From positions 310,001 through 374,000 of the forward strand of contig NC_079491.1 in NCBI RefSeq assembly GCF_020520425.1: a stretch of DNA of 64,000 bases. The letters run 5' to 3'. A program made the position numbers and the translations under genes. This stretch comes from Spinacia oleracea (Eukaryota; Streptophyta; Magnoliopsida; Caryophyllales; Amaranthaceae). How positions within the stretch are numbered: position 1 is the stretch's first letter; every line of letters starts with the position of its first letter. Under the pieces are notes generated by a model that did no database searches, had not been told where the DNA came from, and was given only the letters and a program-made list of their open reading frames with translations. This document shows positions 1-12,300 of this stretch, piece by piece.

Positions 1-418
1 CCTATTATTTTAAGGTTCATTTTATATTTTCTATTTATGTGGTATGATGTATACAACTGGTATGCTTTGATTTCATGCCCATCATTCTTCGAGATAATTC
101 CTTTACTTGTACGAGATGGATATTAACTGTAGTAATGAAAATAATACACTTTATTCATTGCACGGTTGCCCCTTTGAAGATCATCTTCTTATCCAAAGAA
201 CCTATCATTGAGGGAAATATTTGTACGTGACTTGTGTATAAAAAAGAAAGAACTTCTTTTGTATCATCTCAAAAATATAACTTGTAATAAATAATTTTAT
301 TTTTGGACGGAGGTAGTATGACAAAATTTTGTTATTAATAAACTGTTTTCATTAGAGAACTGCACAAAACTTTTACATAGAATATCCATGATTTCAGTTT
401 TTTCATATTTATAAACAG
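1..418. other. AT-rich flank with a one-sided Stowaway-like end
   Basis: No coding sequence is recognised here. The stretch at about 303-316 reads ggacggaggtag followed by TA, which looks like the right end of a Stowaway (Tc1/mariner-type) MITE. I do not find the matching left end inside the window, so it is a remnant or begins outside. Confidence 0.4.
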
Positions 419-419
419 A

Positions 420-647
420 GATGAAAAATTGGTCTCTCATGCTATAGAGTTGAATGAACAGCTCTGCAGGATTTTTTCAAAGCATGCAGTTCAATCTGCT
501 TTCAGAAGACCCTGCATCAACAGCTAAAGCTCATGCGCCTCCTAAACAGCCCCCTCCATCATTGGATAATAATAGCCTGGATAGTGTCAGAACTGAACTA
601 GGACGAAGTTGCATCTCAACATACAAGAAGGAATCTTCAAACGAGGT
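420..647 (+). pseudogene. TOM1-like GAT-domain exon fragment (frameshifted)
   Basis: After an acceptor-like AG at 417-418 the frame starting at 420 reads DEKLVSHAIELNEQLCRIF-SKH, which resembles the GAT-domain helix of plant TOM1-like (TOL) ubiquitin-sorting proteins (typically ...LELNDxLQRVLxKHD...). That frame stops at 525-527. A plausible continuation (LLSEDPAST, then a proline-rich HAPPKQPPP) lies in the next frame up to a possible donor at 648. One small indel around 485-500 would explain this. No further TOL exons are seen downstream. It may be the last recognisable exon of a decayed gene whose rest lies left of the window, or a captured fragment. Identification rests on a short match and is tentative. 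Confidence 0.35.
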
Positions 648-1859
648 GGGTTAAGAAGTTGCATCTCTTAATAGACATGAAGGAATCTTTAGGTGTCTTA
701 GGAACTCTTTAGAAGCTCACATTTTTTTTCCCATCCATTACTTTATTTTTTGGCTTTACAGATGGGATGTTGTTGTGTAGATTAACAAATAGCTAAGCAT
801 AAGTGTAACTCATGTTATAAAGTTGATTGAGATGTAGGGAAGAACATAGTGAATGCCCATTTTTTGGAATCACATATTTCTTTTTTTGCTTTTGATTGCC
901 TACTACATGCGTCAACTTACTAATCCCGAAGCAAATAGTTGGTTAGTGATCAGCACATCAGTCATCAGGTGTCTTCAAGGGCTCAGTCCAACAAGGACTA
1001 TCAAGTGTGTACAGAAATTAATCATGTCGAGTGCAATGTGAGCAAACTAATTCATTACTTTGAAAACTCATTGTATTCATCACAAGCTTATTCATGTCTA
1101 CCAAAACAACAAAAGCTTCCAAGACAAATCAAAGTGTATACTCGTTAGGTAAAATTCCAAGATTTTGTATCAATGATAAAATTAAACGCTCAAACAATCC
1201 AGGGGGCTAACTAAAACTCATGCAATGTTCTGAAAGATGCAAAATGCCAGCGATGACTTCTTACAAAATGAACATGAACAACATATTTTTCGTTATGCTG
1301 CCTATCATAGGTGGCAAAGTATTATCATTAATGGAAAACCATATTCTGTACGATTTGTAAAACACATGCAAAATAATTCGGGTAACATAAATATGTGTTA
1401 TGAAAATTATGATCAATTAACTAAAATCATACTTGGGAGCTTTTGTAAAATTATGACTTGTATCTTGACATGGTGATCTCTAATTTCAATTTCAGGTCTT
1501 TGTAATCCCTTATTTCTTTATAATCACGGTACTATATAGTTAAGATCATAGCAATGCAATAACATATCTTATAATCTTAGTTAGAGTAGTTATTTTGTAT
1601 AGGAAATCATTGATATCTCTTATTTTTTTTATATCAACCTAAAACTAGAAAACCCGTAAATCTTTTAGCTTGTTATTGTGCTTCCAAACTATCAATGATA
1701 TGATGCCTACATTATAAATGTGTTTATGATTTCGTATTGTTCAATTTATGCAAATACAAGCGACTTTAGCATGACATTGCTCATTTATCATATTTCTTGC
1801 ATTTACTATAAAATTATATGGAGTAACTATATGTCTTTTATCGAACATTTTAACAAGAT
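648..1859. other. AT-rich DNA, no gene recognised
   Basis: The stretch contains short frames only and none looks like a known protein. A small imperfect direct repeat (gaagttgcatctc ... gaaggaatctt) occurs near 606-700. The right part is presumably the body of the Helitron whose 3' end lies at 1913, but no Helitron 5' end (TC followed by TATA-rich sequence) is clear. Confidence 0.4.
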
Positions 1860-1913
1860 ATTTTTTTATACCTTGGGGGACCGTGCGCGCTAGCGCACGA
1901 TCCAACAACTAGT
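1860..1913 (+). mobile_element. Helitron 3' terminus
   Basis: The sequence ends in CTAGT followed by T. Eleven bases before this end is a perfect hairpin, CGTGCGC-GCTA-GCGCACG (1882-1899). A GC-rich hairpin shortly before a terminal CTRRT, inserted next to T, is the hallmark of a plant Helitron 3' end. The 5' end was not found, so total length is unknown; no Rep/helicase coding sequence is present nearby, so it would be non-autonomous. Confidence 0.6.
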
Positions 1914-2344
1914 TATTAATAATAATACATAGTACAAAATACAATTACCCATTCCTTCTGGTCTGAGTACCTATATCATGGGCCTTATGAACCATTTGCC
2001 TACTAGACTTTTTAACTACACAATTATCCAAATTCTTGTCTAGAATTTAATTGCACACTGTTGATATTTCCAGCTTGCAAACTGAATAGTGAGAACGTGC
2101 ATTGTTCCAATTACTTGTTCCGGACTGGCCTTGCTCCATCGAAAACAATATTATTCTTGTGGATCCGGATTGCCCACAGTAAAATAACAAAGTCTCTCGC
2201 TCGTGGGCTATCGTATGACTATATTTTTAATAAACTAATTTTTACCTTTATAAAAAAGTGAAGAAGATAAAGTTATTTTGCCTTATTAAGATTTTTCCAG
2301 AGAGTGAACCTCTTCTGATTTTTTAGATTTTTTAATTTATTCTA
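1914..2344. other. Non-coding spacer
   Basis: AT-rich sequence between a Helitron tail and a Stowaway MITE. The 66-codon frame at 2061-2261 has no recognisable similarity and no splice or family support. Confidence 0.4.
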
Positions 2345-2698
2345 CTCCCTCCGTTCCTAATTAAGTGTCCACTTTGGACATTTACGCGATTTTTAATAAA
2401 ACTGAATTGGGTGTAAGAAGTAATGATTGAGATTTTGTTTTTTTTTTGGAAAGGAAAAAGTAAATAATTGTTTAATGTTTAAAGTACAAATAAAAAGGAT
2501 GTGGGAATTGAAAAGTGGGAAAAATGTAGAATGTGTAAAGAAAAGTAATAATGATTTATGGAAAAGTGAGAAAAGTGTGTGGAAAAGTGGGAAAAATGTA
2601 TAGAAAAGTGGGAAAAATGTATGTCCAAAAATGAAAACTGAACACTTATACGAGAACACTATTTACGGGAATAGACACTTAAATAGAAACATATGGAG
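2345..2698. mobile_element. Stowaway-type MITE
   Basis: Left end CTCCCTCCGTTCC and right end (reverse complement) CTCCATATGTTTC form imperfect terminal inverted repeats that continue into TTAAGTGTC on both sides. Both ends are flanked by TA, the target duplication of Tc1/mariner-type elements. It is about 354 bp, AT-rich and has no transposase, so it is non-autonomous. The middle holds a run of short imperfect repeats of the type gtgggaaaaatgta. Confidence 0.8.
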
Positions 2699-2734
2699 TA
2701 TAATACTGATACCGAGCATTTTTTATTTTGGCCC

Positions 2735-3095
2735 TGTTCGGCAAAATTAGCTAGCGGGTAGCGGTTAGCGGTTGAGTAGCGGGTAGCGGTTAAAGTAGCG
2801 AGTAGCGATGAATAATAGCGGGTAACGGTTAGCTGTCAAAGTAGCGGTAACTAATATGAGTGTTCGGTAAAAGTAGCGGTTGATATTATAAAAATAAAAA
2901 TAAAAGCAAGAATATTATTTATAACTTTATTATAAATTTGTCAAACTCTACCCGCTACCTTAAACGCTACTAATTTTAACGTTTGACAAAAGCTATCCAA
3001 CCACTACCTCAACCGCTAACCGCTAACCGCTACCTAAATCGCTACTTTACCAAACACTTACAAATTTTACATACCTCAAACGCTACCGCCAAACA
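2735..3095. mobile_element. Foldback MITE with repeated TAGCGG motif
   Basis: The element runs from TGTTCGGC to GCCAAACA, an inverted pair, and both halves are built of repeated tagcgg/gtagcggt units in opposite orientation. The left half reads agcgggtagcggttagcgg and the right half accgctaaccgctacc, so the whole can fold on itself. The TGTTTGGC-like termini recall hAT-type MITEs of plants, but no convincing 8-bp target duplication is seen, so the superfamily is uncertain. Confidence 0.6.
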
Positions 3096-3360
3096 CGACA
3101 TTTATGTTGTTCCGGATACTAAAAGGGCATTTCCCTTATTTTTTGGACGGGAAAAATAAGGCGCACACGTTTAATGAATTTAGGCAAGGGTTGAGCAAAA
3201 AGGGCTTAAAAGAAATGAGCATAGTTTGGAGTTTCCGGTTATTCAGACGCAGGTGCTGCTACAGTTGCTATCCGGCGTAAGATGCAAACCGGAAAATTGG
3301 TAAATGCTGATTGAATTTGGAATCACTTTGAAGTAATTTGAGTGAATAAGATAATCAGAA

Positions 3361-6300
3361 ATGGCTGAGGATGCAGCCCCTCAAATTAGGTTGATGAATT
3401 TCGTGTCCCAAGAAGAGGTCGAATTTGAAACCCTAGTTTTTTTGTTTGTTTGATTGATTGATTATTTTTTTTGTTTGTTTGTTTGTTGAGGCAATTAATT
3501 TGTGTTTAGATTGAAGTTATGGATGTGGTTGTGATTGGCATTTGACAGTTAGATGTAGCAAAGAGTAGCCGGGGTGAAAGAGTGGAAGATGGGACTGCTC
3601 AAAGAGACCGTCCTCTTTTCGAGGTTTTGCATATTCGTCTTTTATGACTTATTATTGTTTGTTCCAGTTGTTGCTGCTTTGCTTTCAGTTGATTTTACTT
3701 TTGAAAATGCTTCATTTTTTGTTACGATATTGAAATCAGTACAACACCAGTGTTTTTTTTAATCTTTGTCAACTGTATAAATTTTATTCAGGGAGTTTTT
3801 TGAAACAGACTGAATGGATGAAAACCTACTCGTCCAATCCTATTTATACTGTCAGTCTGTCACAGGTGCTTCATATGTCCTACAGCTACCCAATAGGAAA
3901 CCATTACAATATCTAGCTATTACAAAAGGGAAATTGAAAATCAATAACTGTGATTTGTGATAGTGCAAATCACATGTCATTTTCGTAATTAAATCGGGAA
4001 GAGAAACAAAAAGAAGTTTGAAATAAGAAGGAAAAAGAAAAAACGTGAATAAAATGAATAAAATTTGAGATCAAATGAATAAAAGTTGAGTTTAAATGAA
4101 TATTTTGGTCACACTTGAACATCAACTTATTAAGTATTATGCTATGTGATTTATACTATTCATATAAATTACAGTTATTGATTTAAAATCACCCTATTAC
4201 AAAATATCAATTACACAATATTGTCAACATTTTATCCCAACTGCTTGATGCTGGCGTGCCAAGGCTCCATAATAATCATAACAGACTCCAGGGATCAGTT
4301 ACATGAGCTCATCTTCTGCTGCGCACGGGTTCCACTAGAATTGGACTACCAAGTGTTGATGAGCTGTTACCTAGGAGAAGTTTTTCGAATAATAGGATCA
4401 GGGTTACTTTTGCTTCGGGGTGTTGTAACCTTCTTTCTTCTCTTTATGTTCACTGTCCCTCTAACTATCCTTTTTGTACCCCACCTTCTATTTTATGCAA
4501 TGTCCTCCTCGGTGTCTTTCTAATATATTTATTACACTACCTTTTTGTTAAATTTTGTATAGATTTTGAAGGAGAATAAAGATAAGCAAGATGCGGAATT
4601 CAATGAGCGATTCAAGCATCGTATGTGCCCCTATCTACTCTATGTTTCTCTCTTTTCATGAATAAGCCTATCACTTTTTTGTTTTGTTGCAGGACCACCA
4701 AAGGCTTTGGACGAAGATGAGACCGAGTTCCTTGATAAATTGGAGACGGTGAGATTATTATTATTTTATTTCATGTTTCTTCTTATTTTTTCTTCTTTCA
4801 TGCTTGTCTGGGAACAGTGGGAAGGCCAATGACCTTACATTTCCGGTTCAAGCTTAGCTAGAAACAAAGGATTTACCCCTACTTGGAGTCATGAGATGAA
4901 CTTTGTAAAATTTTGTTCTTCCATACAAAGTAGTATATTTATATACAAGATACTTTTAGTTGCAATAGAAAGTTTTTAAGGGGAAAAAATGACGTGACAA
5001 CAGTGAGAAACAGGATGTGAAGTACTTTTTTTGGTCAATCCATATGCTTTTATTGGAAAGGCAATGCAGATGGTTTGATCAACATGTCAATTACATGAAC
5101 ATTACTAAAGAGTGCGCCATTTTTGAATTTGTATTGGGATATGTGATATGTGAATATCGATCATGTTTTTCACCTTGCCCTTTGTGATGCTAAATTTTGT
5201 CTTCGTCACTTAGTTAAGTTGTAGTCTCAAAACAAATGTTAGTGGAACATATTACAAAAGAAACAACTAAGAATTCAGATGGAGCAGACTTCATTTCATA
5301 TGAGTTGAAGTTAGATCAATTCTCAACTATATGGCATTAACTCTACTTGAGGAGTGCTGTTAGATCTGGGCTAATGCATTACTTGCAAACCCATGTTGGA
5401 TCTGAGACTCTGATATGATTTAGGACAGAGTCCCTCTGTGGTGCTTGAACTTAGAAGGAGGTTCATCTATTGGAGGATGAAATGTTTGTTCTGCTTGGGC
5501 TTTTGGATAAGCTCCCAAGATGGATGACATAGCACCTAGACTCTAGTCCTTTTGAAGCTATAAAGGTAATCAATTTCCAGAGTGGCGGTGACGCTAGAGA
5601 ACCTACTTAAAGAGCATGAGGGATTATAAACATAGCTCTGAGTCTACACATATGTTTCAGTGCCTTCTATATGGTAATATTGCCAGTTTAAACTGCTTGT
5701 TCTGAACTTTCTTCATGCTTAAACAGTCTGTTTACTTGTTTTAAATTTTTTGATGTTCTTGTAGTCCCGGAAAGAATACGAACGACTGATAGCTGATGAA
5801 GAATCCCAACAACTCAGGGGTTTTCAAGTAAATATCCTATCCCACTTTTTGCGGAATATACTATCTCTTTGACGCTATTATTCTTGAAATAGTCTCCCTT
5901 CACTTTTGTCCCTCTGTTACTTTACTCGTAATTAGGTAACATATGCGTTGTTGTTGTTGGATTCCCGGTAAGACAGTGCTTTCCTTTTGTGAAAGATCTA
6001 TTAGGTTGGAGAGAATGTGTTGCTGGTCTTGCTTTTTATTTCTGTTCTTGTTTTAGAATGTGTAATTTCTTTTAAATTATTGCAATTGGATGCAACTAAC
6101 ACTTTATTTGCATGGGTACAGGGTACTAATTTTTGTGAAGTCATTATCCCCAAACGCTAAACTAAATTAATTGACGTTAAATTTAGTGTTCCTTTTTCTG
6201 AATATAGTTTTTCCATTACCTATTTTTGACATAAGGAACCAGGGCATTTTACGGGCAAAATTATCAACAACGCATATTGCTGAAAAGGAAAAAGCTTTGA

Positions 6301-9300
6301 TTTTAAGGAGCTCTAAAGTTATTACTGGATTGTTTCTTCATAGTGCATACGAGTTATTGAACTTATTGCCAAATGGAAACCATAGTGCATTTCTTTGGAA
6401 GGTTGATGTATGTGCAAGAGCTTTTAAAGGTCTCGCTATTTTGAACCAACTTCACAAAGCAACTGCCACAAGTAACAAACTATTTTTCATTTTTGGGTTC
6501 TTCGATTAGGGATTTGAAAGAGAAATAAAAGGAGATATGCACTCAGTGATAATGATTAGGGAAATCCCATAAAACTCTACAAATTCTTATTAAAATTTAT
6601 GTCACACTCAATTGAGATATACTAACTTCAAATTTTGCGGTGGTGGTGTTGAAGGCAGCAGAGGAGGTTGGTGGATGGCGATTTTGGGTATAGACAAAGG
6701 GATGCCGAAATCTGTGGAGGTGGTGGTGGGGAAGCTCGGTGACATGGGTTCTGTTAGATGGGCGCTATGATTCCCGGGAGGTGATTGGTGTCTATAGTGG
6801 TGGGAACTCTAGGTTGGTGCTTGCGGAAAATTTCCGGGATGGTGGCGTCTGACGGAAGGAGTTTAATTGTTAGGGACTTAGGGTTGTGGTTACTTCTTAC
6901 TAGTGTAGAGGATTTGGGGGGAATTGGGAAGCATGTAAAGGGGAATCATGACGAGGGATTGGGGTTATCATAACTGAAAACAGGCAAAGAGAATGAAAAA
7001 CATCAACCAAACACCATATAAGGTAAACAAGGTAAAAAAAAGGTTTTGATTACCTACCTGTCTTTCTGGAAACCTCCTTACCAAATGGCCAATCAAGTTT
7101 TTTTTTTTCCCTTCCTATTCTGTAAATTGGAATGTTGGATTGACATTTTCTCACATTACTCGATATCTTAGCTAAGAGTACAACTCCGAATTCTCTTTTG
7201 TAGGAGTTACAAGATATATGGAGTTACAAGATATATGGAGTTCCATTTTAGCATTGGGAGGAGGCCAAGTGAATATGTTGAGATGGCAAGGAGTTACCCG
7301 TTAATAAATTTTTTAAATGCGTTAGATAGATTCTACAAAGAAATAGAGACAACAACAAAAACAACAACAAAGCCTTAGTCCCAAAATGATTTGGGGTCGG
7401 CTAACATGAATCGTCGTAGGAGATCGTCATTGTCACCAATCAAACCAGAAAGGAGCAGGAAGTAAAAAGAAAAAAACAAGGAAGAGAAAGTGAAATTAAT
7501 GAAAGTATGATAAGAGAAAATGTATATATATATTATAGAAGAAATATTGTAAGAGATAATAAAAATAAGTAAAATTTAAAATAAATGAATAAGTAAAATA
7601 AGTGCATTTCAAAATAGCATGTGAAATTAAATTTTTTTGAAAGAATTTTAAAAATAAAATAAAAGTAAAATAAAAATAAAAATACAAATAAAGAGAATCA
7701 GAAACATTGAAGTTGTGTAAGTCAAATGAAGTCATCAATGTATATTCTCTCCCTCCACTCTGTCCTATCCAACGCCATATTTTCCTCAATTCCAAGAAAG
7801 CTCATATCGTGCTCAATCATCTTCCTCCAAGTTTTCTTAGGTCTTCCCCTACCCCTTACAATTTTATCCCTTTGCCACCCTTCTATCCTCCTAACCGGGC
7901 AATCATTTGATCTTCTGCTTACATGTCCAAATCATCTTAAACGATTTTCATCATCTTAAACTCAATCGGTGCAACCCCTACTTTCTTTAGAATTTAACAC
8001 AAAGAAATAGAGACATTTAGAATTTAACTCATAGAAATAACGGATGGCTCAAATGGGTTGTGGGCAGTTATTGTTATTCTGATTCCAAAATTCAAGAATT
8101 TTGGACTCAGAATAACAATAACTGCCCACAAAACTTAATAAACTTATTTTTGTCTCATTATCTCTCTTAATTAAACATCATTGCTTCATAACCCCACCAT
8201 TAATTTCAGAGGCGCTGCTGAGTGCTGACGCCACCACAAACCGGTGGCATAGGTTGTTAATGACATCAACATGAACGAAGTTCAAAGCCAAGATTAACGG
8301 CGTGCCGATCCTTTTGCCAATTTCCTCACCCTATTTCTATAGAACTACGGAAGTGCGAATTGAGTGAAGGAAAAAGGAACTAATTTTTTGGCAGATTAAG
8401 GGGGGCCTTTTTGCTGGAGAGGTGCGCCACGGTAGAGTTTACAGATCTTTCAATTAAAAATTGTGTACTCCCTCCGTATTTTAAAAAGAGATACACTTTG
8501 ACCGCACATAGTTTTAGGAGAGTGAGTTGAATTTATTAAAATAAGATGAAAGCGGGGTAGTGGATGAATTATTTTGTTATAGTAAAAAGATGATGTAAGT
8601 AAGTGTGGGGACCACAAGAAAGAGAGATACATTAATATAATGAAAGCGAGGACCAAAACATGTCAAAAAAGGAAAGTGTATCTCTTTTTAAAATACGACC
8701 GTTTAAGGAAAATATATTTCTTTTTATAATACTGAGGGAGTAAAAGAGAGATTCCCGATGACGATGAAGGAATAATTGTGATGCTGGTAGTTAGGGATGG
8801 CAAGGGGTCGGACTCGGGTCGGACATTGACAGATCCCAATCCGACCCGATTACTAATCGGACCTAAAACCAACTCCAAATCCGAAACCCCCAAAATCCGA
8901 CTTTGCATCCATCAAACAATGCGGGTCGGATGCCTTGCAGGGTCCGGATCCGACCCGACTCCTATTCAGAGTTTTTTTTTTATCGTGTTCAGACTCGGAC
9001 TCGGATTTTCTTATTCCGGATTCGGAACAGACTTTTTCCTTTGAATCAGATGGAATTCGGATTGGATTCAGATTGAATTGCTATCCTACTGGCAATTGTA
9101 GATCTACAAAATTTTTCCGGCAATATTAAGGGTTGTGATTGAGTTTTCCGGATATTTCCCGGTGTATTAGGGGTTTTGAGAGAGCTTTCAGGCGACACCT
9201 TGCCGGTGGTGATGATGGCCGTAGAAATATAACGGCAAAGTAAGTGATTATGGTGGAGAGAGAAGGAAACATTACAGGCGAAATAGTTAACCTAGGGCGT

Positions 9301-12300
9301 TAGGGGAATGTTTTACACCCTATACCAGGAGAACGCATTACTCCGTCATTAGTCCTTCTCAATCCATCCTTTCAAATGTGTTATGGAACTCTTACTCCCT
9401 CATTAATTCTCCTTCTACACACGGGGCCTAAAAGGGTGATTGTATACTTTAGGACGAAGATTAGACTTCGTTTTTATATAGGTCACAATGTTCCATTTAG
9501 AAAGGAAAACATTAAAAAGATGAGTATAGCAAACATGCGTATGTTGAGATGGACGTGCGTACTTTTAGGGATAGACTTAAGAATGAGGATATTCGGGAAA
9601 TTTGGAGTTGCGGATATTGAGGAAAGATAAAGGAGTATCGGTTACGATGGTTTGGGCCTTAGAGATGTCAATCAATAGATGCACCAATAAGGAAGATGGA
9701 GGGTTGGGGTAATGGAGATCTCAAACACAGTCGAGGAAGTCCAAAGATCACTTGGATGGAGGGACTTAAAAAGGAGATGGAGAAAATGGGCTTGCACGAT
9801 GATGTAGTATTAGATAGAAGCGGACGGAGGAGGAAGATCTTTGTGGATGACCACATGAGATAGGCTCGGTTAATGAAACTGACCCCATCTCCTTTAGAAC
9901 AATAAGGCTATGCCTATAATATACTATTTGTTGGTGGCAAAAGGTCCATAAATTTGCTGTAGCATGGCCTTTCGGAGGCTCTCTGGAAGCAATTCTTCAT
10001 GCATTACTTTTTTGCTACATGCTCTATTCTCTCTACAATTTGCTGCTGTTTTGAAAGTTGGTGTTCGTAAAATTTATTGTAGTACGTGATCTATGGTTAA
10101 TGCCGGCTGCTTTTGTTATTTGGATTTCCACTGTCTCTTTTTGGCTCTGAACCTTCTTATTGAATGTAGGCAGCAGTGGCAGCTCAGTCTATGATTGTAC
10201 ACAAGGTCAACGATACATGTCATGTGTCTGATGTCCAGGTTAGTGTTGAATCAGGAAATACCATTTCGTTGGCTCGCTCTTTTTGAAGAATAATTTTGTC
10301 GACGTGTTATGCTTCCGCAAATTGTTTTTTATCTTGTGTAATATCTTCGTGTACTAACTTTATCCGAATCACTTGCGAATATCAGAGTGTTTGATTTGTC
10401 CAAAATGAATGTGTATGCACAGCCTTAAACCTACTTATTCAAATGTAACTGGAAATAGGAACACTGGGATTCAGTGTTTTTTGTAAATGTTGCAGAAGGA
10501 TTCACAGGATGAGCTAACTAGACTCTAGATATGGATTATCCCCTCAAAAAAAAAGGCAGCTCAACCAGGGACCATTTCATCCAACTCCCTACATTTAGAT
10601 TTCTTCTAGAACAAAGGTTCTAAAACATGCAGTGACCTTCCTTATGACCTCTGACATCAGAGCATCACGTTGCAATAAACTTGCAAGGTCCACCTGCAGA
10701 AACAGAATAAATAGAACACAGCAGCTAGGAAAGAGAGCTTTGATTGATTTAATTGATAAAGGTTCATACATTAACCAGTAGCTTGAGGCTACTATTCTCC
10801 AAGTTAGTAACTTTAGGTTACAAGTCTCTTAAACGTACTACAAACTCCTTAACTACAGCTCTCTTCTTTCTTCCTCTATTTATACTCTCCATGCTTCACT
10901 TCTAGTACGCTGCATTGATGAGCCTTGTCCTCATGTGTTGATAACGTTCTTGTGCCTCTTGCTGCCCTTTGTTGTGGTTGTGGTTCTGCAGGTCTGCTGT
11001 TATATGCTGTCCCCTCTTGTTTCTTCTGTGATAGACTATGTGAGTAGGTGGCTTGGTGGTACGGCCTGTACGGTCCATCACACATGTAAGGTAAATAAGT
11101 CATAATGTCGTCGAGAAAGGAGAAAAGATTCTCTCTTGGCCTTGGATCCTTCCAAACCCCCACCTCTTTGCTCCATTACCCACCCAAAACCTGACTAAGG
11201 AAAAGAACAAAGCGGCTACCATCGAGATGAATTTCTATGGGAATGGATAGGAAACTCCATTACCAGCCAAAGCTGAAGACACTAACTATATAGCTACACC
11301 ACCCTCTCCTCCCCTCCTGCCGCCCTCGAAAATAGGCCATTTCCACCGGTCTAACATTTTGGAGACCTTAATCTTCAGATCTCATAAAAAAGAAACCCAG
11401 GATTAGCCCTAATGAATCTCTTAAGGTACTATTCTAAATCGAGCAGCCAACTCCAACTGAAGTGGGAGAAGCCAAATTTAGTCTGGAGATGCTATACAAG
11501 TACTAAATAAGCACATACAACCAAAGAAGAATGCTATTTACCAACCCAAGCCACCCATACAATTCACTTATGCTACGCATAATATTGTAGGCAATAGCTG
11601 GATGTAGAAGGCACGGGGCACAAAGAAGATTTTTCAAGAAGTCAATTACTTCGTAGAGAGAGAAAGGGAATATGAAAGAGGTGATTAATTGAGGGAATGA
11701 AGAATAGAAAGGGATTCAGGAAAATAAGCTTATTCTTTTACAAGTTAGAGTGACCCGGCCACTCCAAAGATTGGGGGTAATGGCAATTTTTTTTTTTTTT
11801 TTTTTACCAATATCACAATCCTTTCTCTTCTCACCTTCTAATTATATTTTCTACTTGTATTTTCAATCTAGTTCATTAAGGCCAACTCTATTCACCTCAT
11901 TTCCACTTATCTCAGGAAAAATAAGTTTAGTTTAGTTCAGATAAGTCCGGATAAATTCAGATAAGATAAGTGTAGAAAAGATAAGAGAAAATCAGGTGAA
12001 TAGACCTTAAAAGAAAATGAATTATTAACCATAAAATAGGATCATCTGCAAGCTATAAGTGCGAACTAACCTCCCCTATTCTCCCTACTTGTAAACCCTA
12101 GATGCTCCAACTCCCCAAGCTACATTCAACCATAACTCTGAATAGGAGTCGGGTCGGATCCGGACCCTGCAAGGCATCCGACCCGCATTGTTTGATGGAT
12201 GCAAAGTCGGATTTTGGGGGTTTCGGATTCGGAGTTGGTTTTAGGTCCGATTAGTAATCGGGTCGGATTGGGATCTGTCAATGTCCGACCCGAGTCAACC

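Noticed and set aside
6171-6509. 112-codon frame in intron 5 of the NIP30-type gene
   Set aside because: The start is not ATG-supported, the translation is unlike any family I know, and it lies wholly within an intron.
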